64,000 nt of DNA, from positions 1 through 64,000 of the forward strand of contig JASWJB010000152.1 in NCBI GenBank assembly GCA_032433595.1. The letters run 5' to 3'. Positions within the stretch are counted from its first letter, which is position 1, and the number at the start of each line of letters is the position of its first letter. Made by a program: the position numbers and the translations under genes. This document shows positions 1-12,025 of the stretch, one piece after another. Below the pieces are notes generated by a model. The model had not been told where the DNA came from, did no database searches, and was given only the letters and a program-made list of their open reading frames with translations. The stretch comes from Conoideocrella luteorostrata. Its lineage: Eukaryota > Ascomycota > Sordariomycetes > Hypocreales > Clavicipitaceae.

Positions 1-407
1 GAAAGTCGTCGATACATGTCACAACTTTGCCGCGTGATGATGCTAGTTACCTTCTTTTCTATCTACCACACTACTGCTGTATACATACGCCCATCGCTGG
101 CTACCGCTAGCGGCTTATCCGCGCACAAATACAAATCAAAACTCTTTTTTTCTATACGGAGTATTGAGAACACAATGTCCCATCCCAGTGCAGTCAAATG
201 AGTGATGCCCCTCCACATTATGCTCCCCTGATTAAGCTCCCCTGAAGCTAACTCGGCACAGCTTGCCATCATGCAGTAAGATAAGGATAGCTTGAATGAT
301 TCCCCAATAATAAGATGTAGGCCTTCCAACAATGATAACAATTAACGGAAATAGAAGCAATAAAAGTTGAAGTCGCTGTGACAAGAATATTATGTACACA
401 ATGAGAC

Positions 408-444
<37 letters not shown>

Positions 445-825
445 TGTGTATGTGTGTTTGAGAGAGAGCGAGAGTATGCTCTCGTGTTGATTTGTCTCAT
501 CCCACTTGACCGAAGTGTCGGATGTCGTGTTTCAATATCGGCGGGTGCTAATTTGGCGGATAGCAAGCAGTGCGGTGCGTGGTAACGAAAATAACGCAAT
601 GCAAAGCTCCGCTGGACTGGCGGGTTGCAAGACGAAATAAAATAAAATAAATATAGGCAACAAGTCGACAACAGCATTCCCCACACTTGAAAAGTCTGAA
701 ACGATTGCAGGGGATTCGAGTCACATTGGCTGGAATGTCAATGCTCGCATGGAGACTTCTAAGATTGGGGCATCTTTACAGACATTGGTCATGGAATTCG
801 CGGGCCCACGAACCGATTAAACGGC
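1..825. other. intergenic, no supported gene
   Basis: No open frame here shows recognisable protein features. The stretch holds an (AG)n microsatellite near position 409 and the region downstream of the minus-strand membrane-protein gene that ends at 826. The short frames present are low-complexity or composition-driven. Confidence 0.6.
409..441. repeat. (AG)16 microsatellite
   Basis: Sixteen uninterrupted AG units, followed after about 20 bases by a shorter imperfect AG/TG stretch. It lies in intergenic DNA. Confidence 0.95.
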
Positions 826-2040
826 TCAGAAGTTCTGGGCGATACCAGCACTTTGCTGAGGATAGTGTGACGGGTTCTCAATACGAGTGTTTCGTCGAGC
901 AGGGTTGTCCCGAATAACAGGCTGTCCGCCAAGCTCTTGAGTCCGTTGATCGCTATACGGGTTTCCATACTGGTCGTAATAGGCACCTCCGTTGGGATAC
1001 ATGCCGCCGTCTGAGCCCTCTGATCGGCCAGTTGCACTATACGAGGAAGAAGCATTTGATGGACCGCGGCGGACATCACCGTTGCGATTGTTTGCGGCCG
1101 AAGGACCCATAGCACCGAGAATCTCGCCATCAGGGGACGAAGATCCATCCAAGGTCGGGTCTGTTTTGCCGTCCGACAGGTTGCCACGGGTGTGGGCACC
1201 ACCGTCTGAGAGAGTGGCAGCAGTCATACCTCCAGACATAGTGGTGGAAGCCTTGCGTCCCATGGAGCCTGCTGCGGTTGTAGAGCCCCATCCGCGATAT
1301 CCTGATTCTCCGTCTCTCATTTCGTATGAATCCGAACCAAGGGCAACAGCTGGAACAGTAGGGTCGGCATTGGGGTTGTAGGCGTAGTCCTCCACTTCCT
1401 TTCGTCGCTCTTCCTCGGACTCTTGGCGAGCCTTTCTCTTCCTCCACCACCACAGTCCTAGCAGCGCCAACAGAGCGATGGCAGCAATAGGAACCACGAC
1501 ACCAATGGCAACCTTGGCAGATTTGTCCAAGCCACTGTTGTTGCCATCACCACCAGGGTTGATGGGAGCTGGCGTCGATGTGCTTGATGTACCGGAAGAG
1601 ACAGTCGATAAAGCGGGCGGAGTTGTGGTAGACGTGACAATTTTGGTGGCTGTGGCGGAGTTGGTGGGAGTGACGGTCTGGACTGACGTGGTAGTCGACT
1701 GCTGCTGCTGTGTAGACGTGGTTAGAGGAGGCGTCGAGGTGGAGGGTGTAGTTGTGGCCGGTGGCGGTGCCGAACTGGTTGGCGATGAGCTTGGAGGAGG
1801 CGCTGATGAAGTGGAGGAAGTGGACGTCTGGGGAGGAGGTGTCGTACTCGTCGGGGTTGTGGTTGTGGTTGGTGACGGCTGTTGTTGCGATGTTGTTGTT
1901 GGCTGCTGAGCAGACGAAGACGACACAGGAGAAGTAGAGTTGTTGTTGTTGGGGAGCGAACTGGGCTGAGAGCTCTGAGATTGACCTGGTGAGGTGCCTC
2001 CCGAGGTAGCAGCAGCGGAGCCACGGCCAGAGTCTGACAT
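826..2040 (-). CDS. Ser/Thr-rich single-pass membrane protein
   Basis: A single-exon frame of 404 codons, starting at the ATG at 2040 (residues MSDSGRG). The frame stays open upstream to 2160, but that extension is basic and lacks the Ser/Thr bias, so I prefer the internal ATG. Residues 1-170 are extremely rich in Ser, Thr, Pro and Gln, as in heavily O-glycosylated surface proteins. One membrane helix follows at about 176-199 (AIGVVVPIAAIALLALLG), then WWWRKRKAR, a clear positive-inside stop-transfer. The C-terminal ~200 residues are hydrophilic and rich in Gly and Ser. There is no N-terminal signal peptide, so insertion would rely on the internal helix with the mucin-like part outside. The layout resembles Mid2/Wsc-type wall sensors, but the Cys-rich WSC domain is missing, so I do not name it. 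Confidence 0.8.
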   Translation of the reverse strand: MSDSGRGSAAATSGGTSPGQSQSSQPSSLPNNNNSTSPVSSSSAQQPTTTSQQQPSPTTTTTPTSTTPPPQTSTSSTSSAPPPSSSPTSSAPPPATTTPSTSTPPLTTSTQQQQSTTTSVQTVTPTNSATATKIVTSTTTPPALSTVSSGTSSTSTPAPINPGGDGNNSGLDKSAKVAIGVVVPIAAIALLALLGLWWWRKRKARQESEEERRKEVEDYAYNPNADPTVPAVALGSDSYEMRDGESGYRGWGSTTAAGSMGRKASTTMSGGMTAATLSDGGAHTRGNLSDGKTDPTLDGSSSPDGEILGAMGPSAANNRNGDVRRGPSNASSSYSATGRSEGSDGGMYPNGGAYYDQYGNPYSDQRTQELGGQPVIRDNPARRNTRIENPSHYPQQSAGIAQNF

Positions 2041-2878
2041 GTTCGCGGCGCGATAATTCAATTCCTCTTGAATGTGCCTCCTGTTCAATCGATTGTCAGC
2101 ATGATGCTTGGATCGCAAATGTCCACGTGGCGGCAATCGAGATGCGCCGGCTACCTGCATTTGAACTATGCGAAAATTCTGGTTCTTTGCCGAGTAGAGC
2201 GAGCAACTCGCGGCGCCAGGGATTTTGAACGATGAAGGCGGAAAGGATACGAAATAGGTAAGAGATTATGGCATCTTTTTACCAGCCGTAGTCATAGTCA
2301 TAGCATTGCCGGCAACACAAAATTTACCAAGGAGCAAAGAGGCAACACAAGGGCAACACACAATATGAGTGATACCATGGGGAAGCGCCGAGAGATGCAA
2401 ACATACCTGTCAAGTGGCGATCCCACGACACAAAACGCACGTTACTCGTGCACCCAAGCAGTAGAAGGTTGAAGCACCAGGAGCCGAAATGGTTTGAGGG
2501 CGAATCGATCCGACGTCTGCCCAGCGAGGCCCGGACGCGAGCAACAGGCGTATGGGCGGCTTGTTTCGCAATTGACTGTACGGTCGCCGATGAGGCCTGC
2601 TGGACGGGGAAGGGCTGGATGGAGAGGAGAAAAGAGAAGACGGGGAGAAATTACCGTAACGGCGCAAGGACGGTAATTACGGAGTGGAAGAGTAACAGAA
2701 TTAGAGTGGAGATGAGAAATGGGTGGCCGTGGCTGAACAATAGAGCCAACCCGAGGAGCACATGGAACAGGAGAAGCGAGAACAAGAGGTGGCTTTGTTT
2801 GGGGCCTGCGAGGCAGACACGCAGAGAGACAGGAGGCGCAGACACAGCGACCGCAGCCGATGTGACGGGACAGGGAGT

Positions 2879-2917
2879 GGGATGGGGATGGGATGGGGGA
2901 TGGGATGGGGATGAGAT
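2879..2917. repeat. imperfect GGGATG repeat
   Basis: A run of GGGGATG/GGGATGG units, purine-rich on the plus strand, in the upstream region of the membrane-protein gene. Confidence 0.8.
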
Positions 2918-5680
2918 GAGTGGCTGGACAGGGGTCATGTAACCGGGTGCGGACTAACTAGCGCCTGATCGAACTTGGCAGCAACCGAATTGAAGAAAAA
3001 GACCGGAGATTGTAAGGAGGATGGAGTAACAGGACGCAGGAAAAGAGCACGGGTCAGCGTGCAGCCTCCACTGTCTAGCGGTGGTTACGGGGGCGAGCGC
3101 AGTGGTGAATGTACGGGTCCATCGCCTAAGCTCAGCGCCAGGTCCGGCGGTCCAGCTGTCCAGCGGCATCCACCATCCACCACAGTGCACGCACGCTCGC
3201 GTTCCCTCGGGCCGCCGTCGAGGGCAGTGCAGAAGCCAACATGCCGATCGAACGGACTGACGTGAGCCGCGCGACTGACTCACCAATTGATGATGTCGCG
3301 CTACCGAGTATCTGTCAGAATTATCTCATATTGCCTTCCAGCTGCTCCGTGTAGCGCCAACGTACATATCTTCGTTGCTATTTGGAAAATCCATTTTGTT
3401 TTATTCCATTTGTGACGTCGGGTTGGTCGCTGAGATTGTCTCTGGCGTCTCTTCCGCGCAGCCAATCGCAGCGACGGGGCGGGCCTAACTGGCCGCGTGC
3501 GACCTGCGACTGTCATGCAGAAAAAAACACAAACAGAAGATTGGAAAGATGAGCGAGACATTGAACCATCCTTACCACGCAGTAGCCAAACAAAGTACGG
3601 AGTACGGAGAGAATATTTGATTCAGTAATTACTCCGTACATGGTGCTGTACATAGTAGTATCGTACCGTACTTTTCTAGCCACGCGCCACAAACTGGTTG
3701 ATGGATCGACCCTGGAATCGTTTCATGCTGTCTAGTCTGGGGCAACTCTCACTCACCGGCATGTGCGTCTCAGGCCGCCCCTGTTGTGAACGATTGTGTG
3801 GCTGTCGCAATCTGCTTGCATTTCTATTTGAATGTACGGAGTAACTATATACCTGCATACATTTATTACACGTGCAATGGGCACGAGTATTTTCACTTGC
3901 ATTTTCACTTGCATTTAGGTTCTGCCGCACTCAAGTAGGTTTGATTGCACTGTAATACCATGTTTATACAACCCTGTGTTTCGTGCGATGGATGTTGAAT
4001 GGGGTCGTCGCAATCAATCAGTGTATCTTGGCAAATCCGGATCGATCAAGACTGGGCATTGCTGAACAGCGGCCGCCGTAGTGTAACTTCTACCCCCCGA
4101 AGTATCAATCTCTTGCCTTATACTTTTCAACAACACTTGGTGTGTACCCCGTCACCCAGAGGTGGAATGGTGCCACGGACCGGATCCGAGCTGGTCTCTC
4201 GAAGGAAGCAGAAGATTTCTCCCTTGGGTCGACCTCTGCCTTTGAAGCCAGAGACAGCCAACATCCGGGCGCATGAGGCACGACACGATATGTGTGAGAG
4301 GCCGTCGGGACTGCCGATCGCACTCACTCCCATTGCCGACAGGGCTCTTTGTGCCAGCCTTTGCGTTGACTACCAATTTCTAGCTCATGGCAATGATTCT
4401 TTTTCGGACAGGATGACTTCAAGAGCAACTCGATGCGGTAGTGAGGCCCCGCTTGTGTGTTACACCACCGTCCCATATGTTGTGTTGTGCTACGGAGTAC
4501 ACTGCCCACACCTGCCTTTCGGCAACATGATCCGCATCCTTGATGAAACCGATTCCGAGTCCTGACTGCTGGCTTACCCGCATTGATGTTGGTAGTCGAT
4601 GCGACAGAGTTGTTTTATAACCTGGGTGGTTGGCCTGCCCGTCCTATCAACCCGTAGCTACGAAAAAGATGAACCGTGACATGAAAAAGAGTCTACTGGG
4701 CCGACCGATCTTCAGTGTACTCCGTACTATGCTTCTTGTAGTCTCCTGCTGCGAGGCAATTGAAGCTGCGTTCCACTTCAACGGTCGAGTTCCACTGGGG
4801 TATGGTATGATGGTTAGGAATCTTCTACAATCTATTGCAAATTTGCTCTTCATAAAGGGAAAATTTGATATAATGCCGCTGGACATCACCTCTATTATAT
4901 TGCTTCTTTATGGCTCGCTGAACGTGGAAAAAAATAATATTTTAATGTAATTGGCTTTGGGAATAAATGGTACGTCTTCATACGGGTGCGGTGACTCTCA
5001 TACTTCGCTTTTCCAGTAGAAGGCATAAGACTAAACGGGAACAAAAAGTGTTCGAAATGGGCCCTGATGAAGACACGTGCAAAGCGCTATCTGTGAAAGT
5101 CTCTCCAAAGCATCCGAGATGCGGTTATATTAGCGCAGGTGGCTCTCTATATTTTCCGCTACGCATACGAATAGTTTTTAGACAGGAGTGTATCTCGTAC
5201 TGAAAAGTCTTCATCAAGAATCTGAACGGACAAAAGCAAAGCTTAAAATCGTTGTGACTTGACTCTCCAAGCGTAGAAGATGACCGGCACGAAGACATGT
5301 TACCAGAGTACTTACACAAAGAGTCATCAATGGTCAAGGTAAATAATCCCAAGGATGTGGGAGGCTCCAGTAGAATAATGTTGCGATCCCATTCATATTC
5401 GTTCAACACTTCTCATCCAACCTCCCGAGCTCGTTGACGACACAGATATAAACGACCACGTCCGCACTGTAGCGTGCCGACACAAGGTCATCGTTGAATG
5501 CTTGCCGGCTCCAATTGAAATTTGATGGCTGACTAGTCTTGAATCTGAAATGTCTGTGTATTCTTGCACGCCCTGGCTACTTTGGCTAGGACAGCAGGCT
5601 ACTGATTGCGGAGCACATCCTGTCCGACAAGCCGCAGCCTCAATCAGCCGCTTTCGACTTGATAGTGCTGAACATTGGCG

Positions 5681-5708
5681 GCAAGAGCGGGCAAGAGCGG
5701 ACAAGAGC
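5681..5708. repeat. 10-bp tandem repeat, ~2.8 copies
   Basis: The unit GCAAGAGCGG occurs twice exactly and then as ACAAGAGC. It is intergenic and not in any supported gene. Confidence 0.85.
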
Positions 5709-6283
5709 AATGTCTGAGGCATTAGCTGCCAAGGCCGGACTGGAAGTCATTGGGGTTCAATACGCGCCTAATTCCAAACGTGGAGTCGTAGAGTGCGCCA
5801 AGAAGGCGGCGAAGAGCAGCTACTAGCAGTTTATTGGTGTACTTAGAACCGTTACTGGTAGTTGAGAGAGGGCTTTCGTTGGTAGATACTGAGTTGACGA
5901 TATGTTTCCATGCGCCGACGCTTGCAACGCAATTTGGTACGCGCATGCACGGCATAATATTCAACGGCCTGTAGCGTTGCTGATAGTTGGGTGGAACTTC
6001 TTCTTCGTCAGGTGTCGCGGGAACGCAACTATTTTAGCTCGTCGCTGTGTTGACAGAAAAGCAGAATAAAGAATGCAGGGTTCCATCAAAGTTATTTTGC
6101 TCCGCGCATTAGCTAACTAAGCGCTTGGCCTTAATAGGCGCCGTATTTACCCCGGCGTGCCCCGAATCTGACCTTCATTAAAGGATCAACGATAGCTCGA
6201 CTTGCCCCTCAGCCAGTTTGCTTCCTCTCCTACTAGTTGCCTTTGTCTTTGGCATGCGACTGTCCCTTGGCAGGCGCCCTAAG

Positions 6284-7385
6284 ATGGCTTTCGACCACCA
6301 AGATGCTCATGAGCATCCCAGCATAGGTGCACCAGCACCGCGGCTTGCAACCGCCAATTTTGATGGTTCATTCATTCCCTCTAACCGGCCGGTAACCACA
6401 CGCGATGTACCGTGGTATTTTGATAGGTCGTACTACTTCACTGGCTGGTCCTCCGCGTCAATATGGAAAGCAGCTGTAAGTTGTTGTTGTTGTTGAGGTT
6501 TGAACAATCGCTTACTGACTATGCATTCGTATAATTAGCTAATTGAAGGTGTGGCTACCATGTGTCTGGCGTATACGTCCGGCCAGATTACAGCCACGTT
6601 GCTGAGCTACAATACACAGCAGCTAGGCGCTTACATTGGCCTATCTAATTTAGTCTTGCTATCGCTATTCATTTATGCGGCTTCCCCTTCATCGGGCGGG
6701 CATCTAAATCCTTTAATTACCTTTTCCGCTATTATTACCGGTATTTGCCCAGTATCGAGAGGTGGGCGATACAGAGCCCTCACTCACTATATAATGTGTT
6801 TATTAACCGTGAAACAGGAGTATTGTACCTATGCGCCCAAATTACGGGAGGGGCATTAGCTGGCGGGCTTTTAATAAGTGCATGGGGCTACGAGAGATCG
6901 ATCATGTACGTTAGCGAGCCTCGAAGAAGAGGAGCGGCTCTGTCTAACAACAAGTTAGGAAGTTTGGTGGTGGCTGCTTTTTCAATGCGGATCAAGTCAC
7001 ACCACAGCAGGTTTTTGCAAATGAGTCTATCGCCTCCTTTGTTTTACTCTACTTGTCGTACGGCGTCGGGTTGGATCCCCGACAAGCAGCTTTTTTTGGA
7101 CCTCGTGTAGGTCCACTGCTGGTGGGATCGTCACTGGGGTTGATCACATTTGCAACGAGCGGAGCTATCACTGGATATGGCGGCGCCCAGATGAACCCAG
7201 CTCGGTGCTTTGCCTATGGAATTGCACGAAGGGATCTATCAGGTAGAGTCAAGCCGTTCCACTGCTTATCCCAAGACCGTTACTCACACGACCTAGATCA
7301 ATGGATTTGGTGGTTTGGACCTGCAACAGCATCAGTATTTCTCGCGGCGTTGTACCACATTGCTCCCCCGAACATAAAAAAATAG
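6284..7385 (+). CDS. aquaporin, X-intrinsic-protein (XIP) type
   Basis: Major intrinsic protein, a membrane channel for water and/or small solutes. Exons join 6284-6475, 6539-6761, 6818-6905, 6959-7242 and 7297-7385, giving 291 residues. All junctions are GT-AG, the phases agree, and branch-like TATTAAC and TCTAAC elements sit in introns 2 and 3. The first pore motif is HLNPLIT, an NPL variant of NPA; the second is canonical in MNPARCFA. A Cys right after the NPAR Arg (NPARC) is the hallmark of XIPs, a fungal/plant aquaporin class. The ATG at 6284 (MAFDHQD) is preferred over 6218, whose extension is a short unrelated leader. The reading frame is intact. Substrate cannot be told from sequence; fungal XIPs often pass glycerol, urea or peroxide rather than only water. 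Confidence 0.88.
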
Positions 7386-8120
7386 AAAGGGTGAAGGGGA
7401 ATAGGAAGCAAGTCGGAGGGTAGCCTTATTTCGCCACTTCGGAGCCGACTTAAATGTCTGTCTTGTCTCCTTGAAGTGCACTGCCTTGGCGATGCTGAAG
7501 GCGGCACATGGACCATTGTGAGGTCGGTGTGCAAAATCAGTAGGAAAACGCAGTTGACCAGCGCTCCATAGTGAGGGCTAAAATAGGAAAACATGATCCA
7601 TGATCTATGGAGTGCTCCATTTACGGAACACATCTATTATTGCGCCATGCATGTTGATGCAACTTCACCTACCATGGACTCCGTAGTTAGTGCCGTTTTC
7701 GGGCAATAGTGGCTGATGCCGATCAAGGATTATGCCGCGCTTGCTTCCATGTCTCGGCTACGACGAGGTCTGCACATAACCTACCGTTCCTTCACAGACT
7801 TGCGATGCTCATGCTGCGTGTCACCTCTCGGGCATGGGTCGACGGAGGAATGATGAGACGTAATCCGTGGTTCACAGCACTCCGTAAAATGCCGGATACA
7901 AGCTGATCCCGTACTGAAGAAAGGAAATACCCACATTTCATCAGGACGACATTGGACTTCTGCAGGGCTCCGTACATCTACATCACGTGCACCCGCTAAA
8001 AAGGCTTACCACCTGTTAATCAAATAATTTTCTACCGCTGTCTTGAAATGCCAAACAGCGCTCGGTACATTCCCTCATACCGCAGACATCTTATTTTCAG
8101 CGTATTTGGACTCTTCCAAA
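7386..8120. other. intergenic between aquaporin and PurF-like gene
   Basis: 735 bp between two plus-strand genes. No open frame with recognisable features. It should hold the aquaporin 3' end and the promoter of the next gene; I see no clear TATA or terminator-like structure. Confidence 0.6.
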
Positions 8121-10558
8121 ATGTGTGGAGTTACCGGCTTGCTGGTTCGTTTACCCGTGTTTAAGCAATGTTAGTTACAGCCTAAACGTGATTATTGACA
8201 CACTCTCTCAGCTAGGCGACACAAAGGCCACCACGGCTGCCATCGACTTACATGAATCTCTTTATCTGCTGCAGCACGTTTGTGTTCCCTCCATGGTCCT
8301 TTTATCTAAATTAATTGGCAGCTCAGATTCTAATTTGACCTTTGGAGTAGCGCGGACAGGATGCTGCGGGTATTACAGTATGCCAAGGCGGAAGGGTGTA
8401 CCAGGGTAAGGGCAACGGCATGGCTGCCAAAGTTTTTGCTGAGGGCAGAAGCCTCCAGCAGCTTCCGGGCTATATGGGTTAGTCAACACCGGATTCTACG
8501 TCACATAGAAACTAATTGCTATCAGGGCTTGGTCATTTGCGTTACCCTACTATGGGAACGTCGGCTGCGTGCGTGCAACCCACGAACACTGCAATATATG
8601 GTATTCACTAACAGATATCTCAACTACAGGTCTGAAGCACAACCCTTTTATGTCAATTCGCCTTTTGGAATCTCTATGAGTGTGAACGGCAATCTCGTAA
8701 ACACCGAGTATCTCTGCAAGTTTCTAGACGAGGAAGCTCGCAGGCATGTCAACTCTGATTCGGACTCGGAGTTGCTGTACGTATCATCGAATCACACTAG
8801 TTTAATCCCAGGTGAAATTGCGCTAACTTGTGTCCTGCAGCCTGAACATTTTCGCCCATGGCCTTCAGAAGCTCGGCAAGACTCGCGCCAACTCAGATGA
8901 CATCTTTACTGCGCTAGGTGACGTGTATTCAAAATGTCAGGGTGGTTTCGCGTGCACTGCCATGATCGCAGGCTTTGGAATCCTAGGCTTCAGGTAAGGT
9001 TGCATGTGCATGCCCCCAATCTTATCTGCGGACACTAATGGAAGCAGAGACGCCAACGCGATCCGGCCACTCTGCTTTGGATCGCGACCCTCGCTTACCC
9101 TACCTGGAGCGACAGACTACTTCATGGCTTCGGAATCTGTTGCTTTGAAGCAGCTTGGATTTAGCAACATTGTCGATGTTTTGCCCGGCCAAGCCGTCTT
9201 TTGCGAGAAAGGGCAAGCTCCTAAATTCCGCCAAATCGCCGAGAAGAAGTCTTATACGCCAGACTGCTTCGAGTTTGTCTACTTTGCCCGCCCGGATTCC
9301 TGTGTCGATGGCATCTCTGTGTACCGTAGTCGGCAAAACATGGGAGAGAAGTTGGCAAAGAAGATCAGGGACATCCTTGGAGAGCAAGGTGTTCGGGATA
9401 TTGACGCCGGTACGCTGCATTTTCACATGCTGTCTTTCACTGCAAGAGAGTACTAACCGATCTGCCAGTCATCCCGGTTCCTGAGGTACATGATTTTTCG
9501 ACCAGTATCCACTACGCTCTCATGATATAAGCTAATTTCTGGCCGGTAGACGAGTAACATCGCGGCAGCCACTCTAGCTGAAAAGTTAGGGAAGCCATAT
9601 GTGACGGCCTTCATAAAAAATCGCTATGTACACCGCACTTTCATACTTCCCAATCAAGCTCTGCGGCAGAAGAGTGTACGCCGCAAACTCTCGCCCATCG
9701 ACTCGGAATTCCGAGGAAAGAATCTGATCATCGTGGACGACTCCCTCGTTCGTGGCAGTGAGTGAGACCCATTCTTGAGGTAGAGAGTAAAGCTAACTTT
9801 AAGTCCCAGCTACATCACGAGAAATCGTACGTCGACTGATCTTCAATCTTACTCGCAGTGGGCATGCGTCACTGACAGAATTATCTCTAGGTTCAAATGG
9901 CTAGGGAAGCAGGAGCGACGCGCGTCGTGTTCGTTTCGTGCTCTCCCGAATGCACATATCCACATATCGTACGTTCAAGCTCATGTGTTCCGGCCGGACG
10001 AGAAGTACTGCTAATTATATGAACAGTACGGCATAGATCTCGCAGATCCTGCTGGTAAGAACTTGCCCCTCTGGGAAACCAAAAAAATTCGCCTCATCGA
10101 GATTGCTTCACATTGTGCTAACCTTTTATTATTGAAGACCTGATCGCGCGCGGCAAGACGCGGCAAGAAATCGCCAAGTATATACAAGCCGACGACGTCA
10201 TCTTCCAGGACCTCGAAGATTTGAAAGCTGCGTGCCATGAGGCGGCCGAAGGGACCAGTCAGGTCCAGGACTTTGAGGTGGGAGTTTTCTGCGGCCAATA
10301 CGTCACCGATGTGCCAGAAGGATATTTTACCCACTTGAGCGAGATTCGAAATGGGAAGCAGGGACAAAACGGGGATGCAGGCAACGTCGTCGCCAGTTCG
10401 GGACCGGTAAATGGGTCAATGCCCAAGGTCCCAGAGCACCGAGAAGACATCAGGTACGTTGCTTGTCGACATTGAGTCGAAATTGCGATGCACTTGCTGA
10501 CGGACGCTATAACAGTCTTCACAACATTGCAAATGAACTTACGCTTCATGATAAATAA
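8121..10558 (+). CDS. amidophosphoribosyltransferase (PurF/Ade4 family), 14 exons
   Basis: Glutamine phosphoribosylpyrophosphate amidotransferase, first committed step of de novo purine synthesis (PRPP + Gln to 5-phosphoribosylamine). Exons: 8121-8144, 8212-8277, 8351-8477, 8526-8568, 8630-8776, 8841-8993, 9048-9409, 9469-9485, 9550-9757, 9810-9826, 9891-9968, 10027-10054, 10138-10453, 10516-10558; 542 residues with all phases consistent. It begins Met-Cys-Gly, so Cys2 can act as the Ntn glutaminase nucleophile. HRGQDAAG, HLRYPT and NGNL (oxyanion hole) are present, as is the PRPP loop [12 protein letters not shown] (about 373-384). The usual His before NGNL is Val (SVNGNL). Thirteen introns and two 17-nt exons are far more than I expect for an Ade4 gene, so this may be a second, divergent copy. 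The catalytic residues I can check are intact. Confidence 0.88.
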
Positions 10559-12025
10559 TGGACAAATAATGGATAATAAATGAACGAGTAAACACGGTAT
10601 ACAACTCTTTGAAACCGTGATGATGCGCGCCAAGGCTGCCACATGCCAACGTTGACTGTGCTGTTATGTTCCTTGGCTAAATAGTGTCATATCTGGCTCC
10701 TGCTTCTTCGACATCCAGTAACATTATGGAATGATCCCGCTGCCTACCTCGGCTCCGATTGCCGCTGGTAGTGCCAATATCGTAGTCACATTTCCAGGAT
10801 GCTGCACAGGAGTACATCGAACACGTGTGGTTAGAAGGGCGACGCGGCGGATAGGAGACATCCATCTGCCCCCAGAGGTAGACAAGATGACCTGACCTGG
10901 CTACGGACAAACCGAGGTGCTGTTATAAAAGACTCGAACCAAATGATCTGAGAATAGCGCAGCCAGTAGACATGCTGTTACCGGGACATGTGCCATGAAC
11001 TCATGCCGTGGAAAAGTTGTAAGTTTCGGTGAAGCACCCAGAGGACATTCTGCAACAACTCCTATCAGACTCACACACCCACCTACTCATCACTCATTCC
11101 CACCAGACTCAACCACCAACACCTAGTTATCCAAATGACCAACGAAAAGCCCAAAAGGAAAAAAGTCTCCAGACTCATCGCCAAGCAAACGTCATGCTAC
11201 ATGTCTTACTTAACATCCTCAACATGCCATGGCAATCACTTCGATAATAACGGGCGTAGTTCCTCCGCGCCAGAGCATTACATACATGTATAAGTCTTGT
11301 AATGCAACGTTCTGCCCAGCACATTTATCAAATGTCTCGAGAAACTCTGATCGCGGCGACCCAGTCAAGTACCTAGATATTCCGGAGGACCTAAAAGCTT
11401 TCCAAATCAAGGAAAACGAGATCCCGCAAGGCAGTATCTAGATGACTTTTTGTTTTCGTATTGACACGCCAGTCTATACCTTTCAGAATGCTAAGAAATA
11501 CGCGGTTTTGAAACAAGTCTTTTACAAACAGGATGCAGCCAGGTTAGACAAGCTTGGTCTGCACCCATGTCCATTTGAACTATGTACAGCTATCTGCCCG
11601 ACCTCAACTGAATGAAAACTTGTTAATTCATTATGAGGCTTTATTTTTTTTTCTCTTGTCGCTGAAACGTTGCGGCCCTTCTATATGCAAAGCTCCGTGA
11701 GCATGCTCGGTAGCGGTAAAATTAAGAAAACAATGTAGAAAGAGAAAATTTAGCGAACAAGACAAGTCCCATCATAACCCCAACTACGCCGCGATGATGA
11801 ATAAACCAAATTATGCTGATAATGCCCTTTGCCGTATCAAGACAGTTTATGCCAACAGATGATGTTCGCTATAATGCCCAAAAAAAAATTTAGATCAAGG
11901 GATCCAGACAAACACGGCTGTACACAACATCGTACCACTATATATAAGTACAAGATGAGGCAAATTTGTACATCCCTTCCAAAGCTTCGGGGCGCAGGAA
12001 AGGACCTCGAAAAGTTGGTTCTTTT
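10559..12025. other. intergenic between convergent genes
   Basis: Lies between the 3' ends of the PurF-like gene (plus) and the large membrane-protein gene (minus). Includes AT-rich 3'-UTR-like sequence after 10558 and an A/T-rich tract around 11640-11900. A 70-codon plus frame at 11229-11441 has no recognisable domain. No gene supported. Confidence 0.55.

Larger units (their letters stand above)
2041..6283. other. long intergenic region, no supported gene
   Basis: The first ~1 kb is upstream of the minus-strand membrane-protein gene and should hold its promoter and leader. The rest contains a GGGATG-type imperfect repeat near 2879-2917, several TACGGAGTA/TACTCCGTA copies (about 3596-3650, 4494, 4717), a 10-bp tandem repeat at 5681, and AT-rich tracts near 4930. 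The longest plus-strand frame (3999-4565) has no domain and no recognisable composition. Immediately before 6284 lies the promoter of the aquaporin gene. Confidence 0.55.

Noticed and set aside
409..441. (AG)n tract as a functional GAGA element
   Set aside because: Plain microsatellite far from any start codon; no supporting context.
1478..1909. Val/Gly-rich plus-strand frame
   Set aside because: Antisense shadow of the Ser/Thr/Pro-rich segment of the membrane-protein gene.
3999..4565. 188-codon plus-strand open frame
   Set aside because: No recognisable domain or biased composition; overlapping minus frames of similar length suggest chance.
8121..8350. Reading the first PurF-like exons as a frameshifted pseudogene
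   Set aside because: The apparent frame changes are all explained by GT-AG introns with matching phases; the spliced product is full-length with catalytic residues intact.
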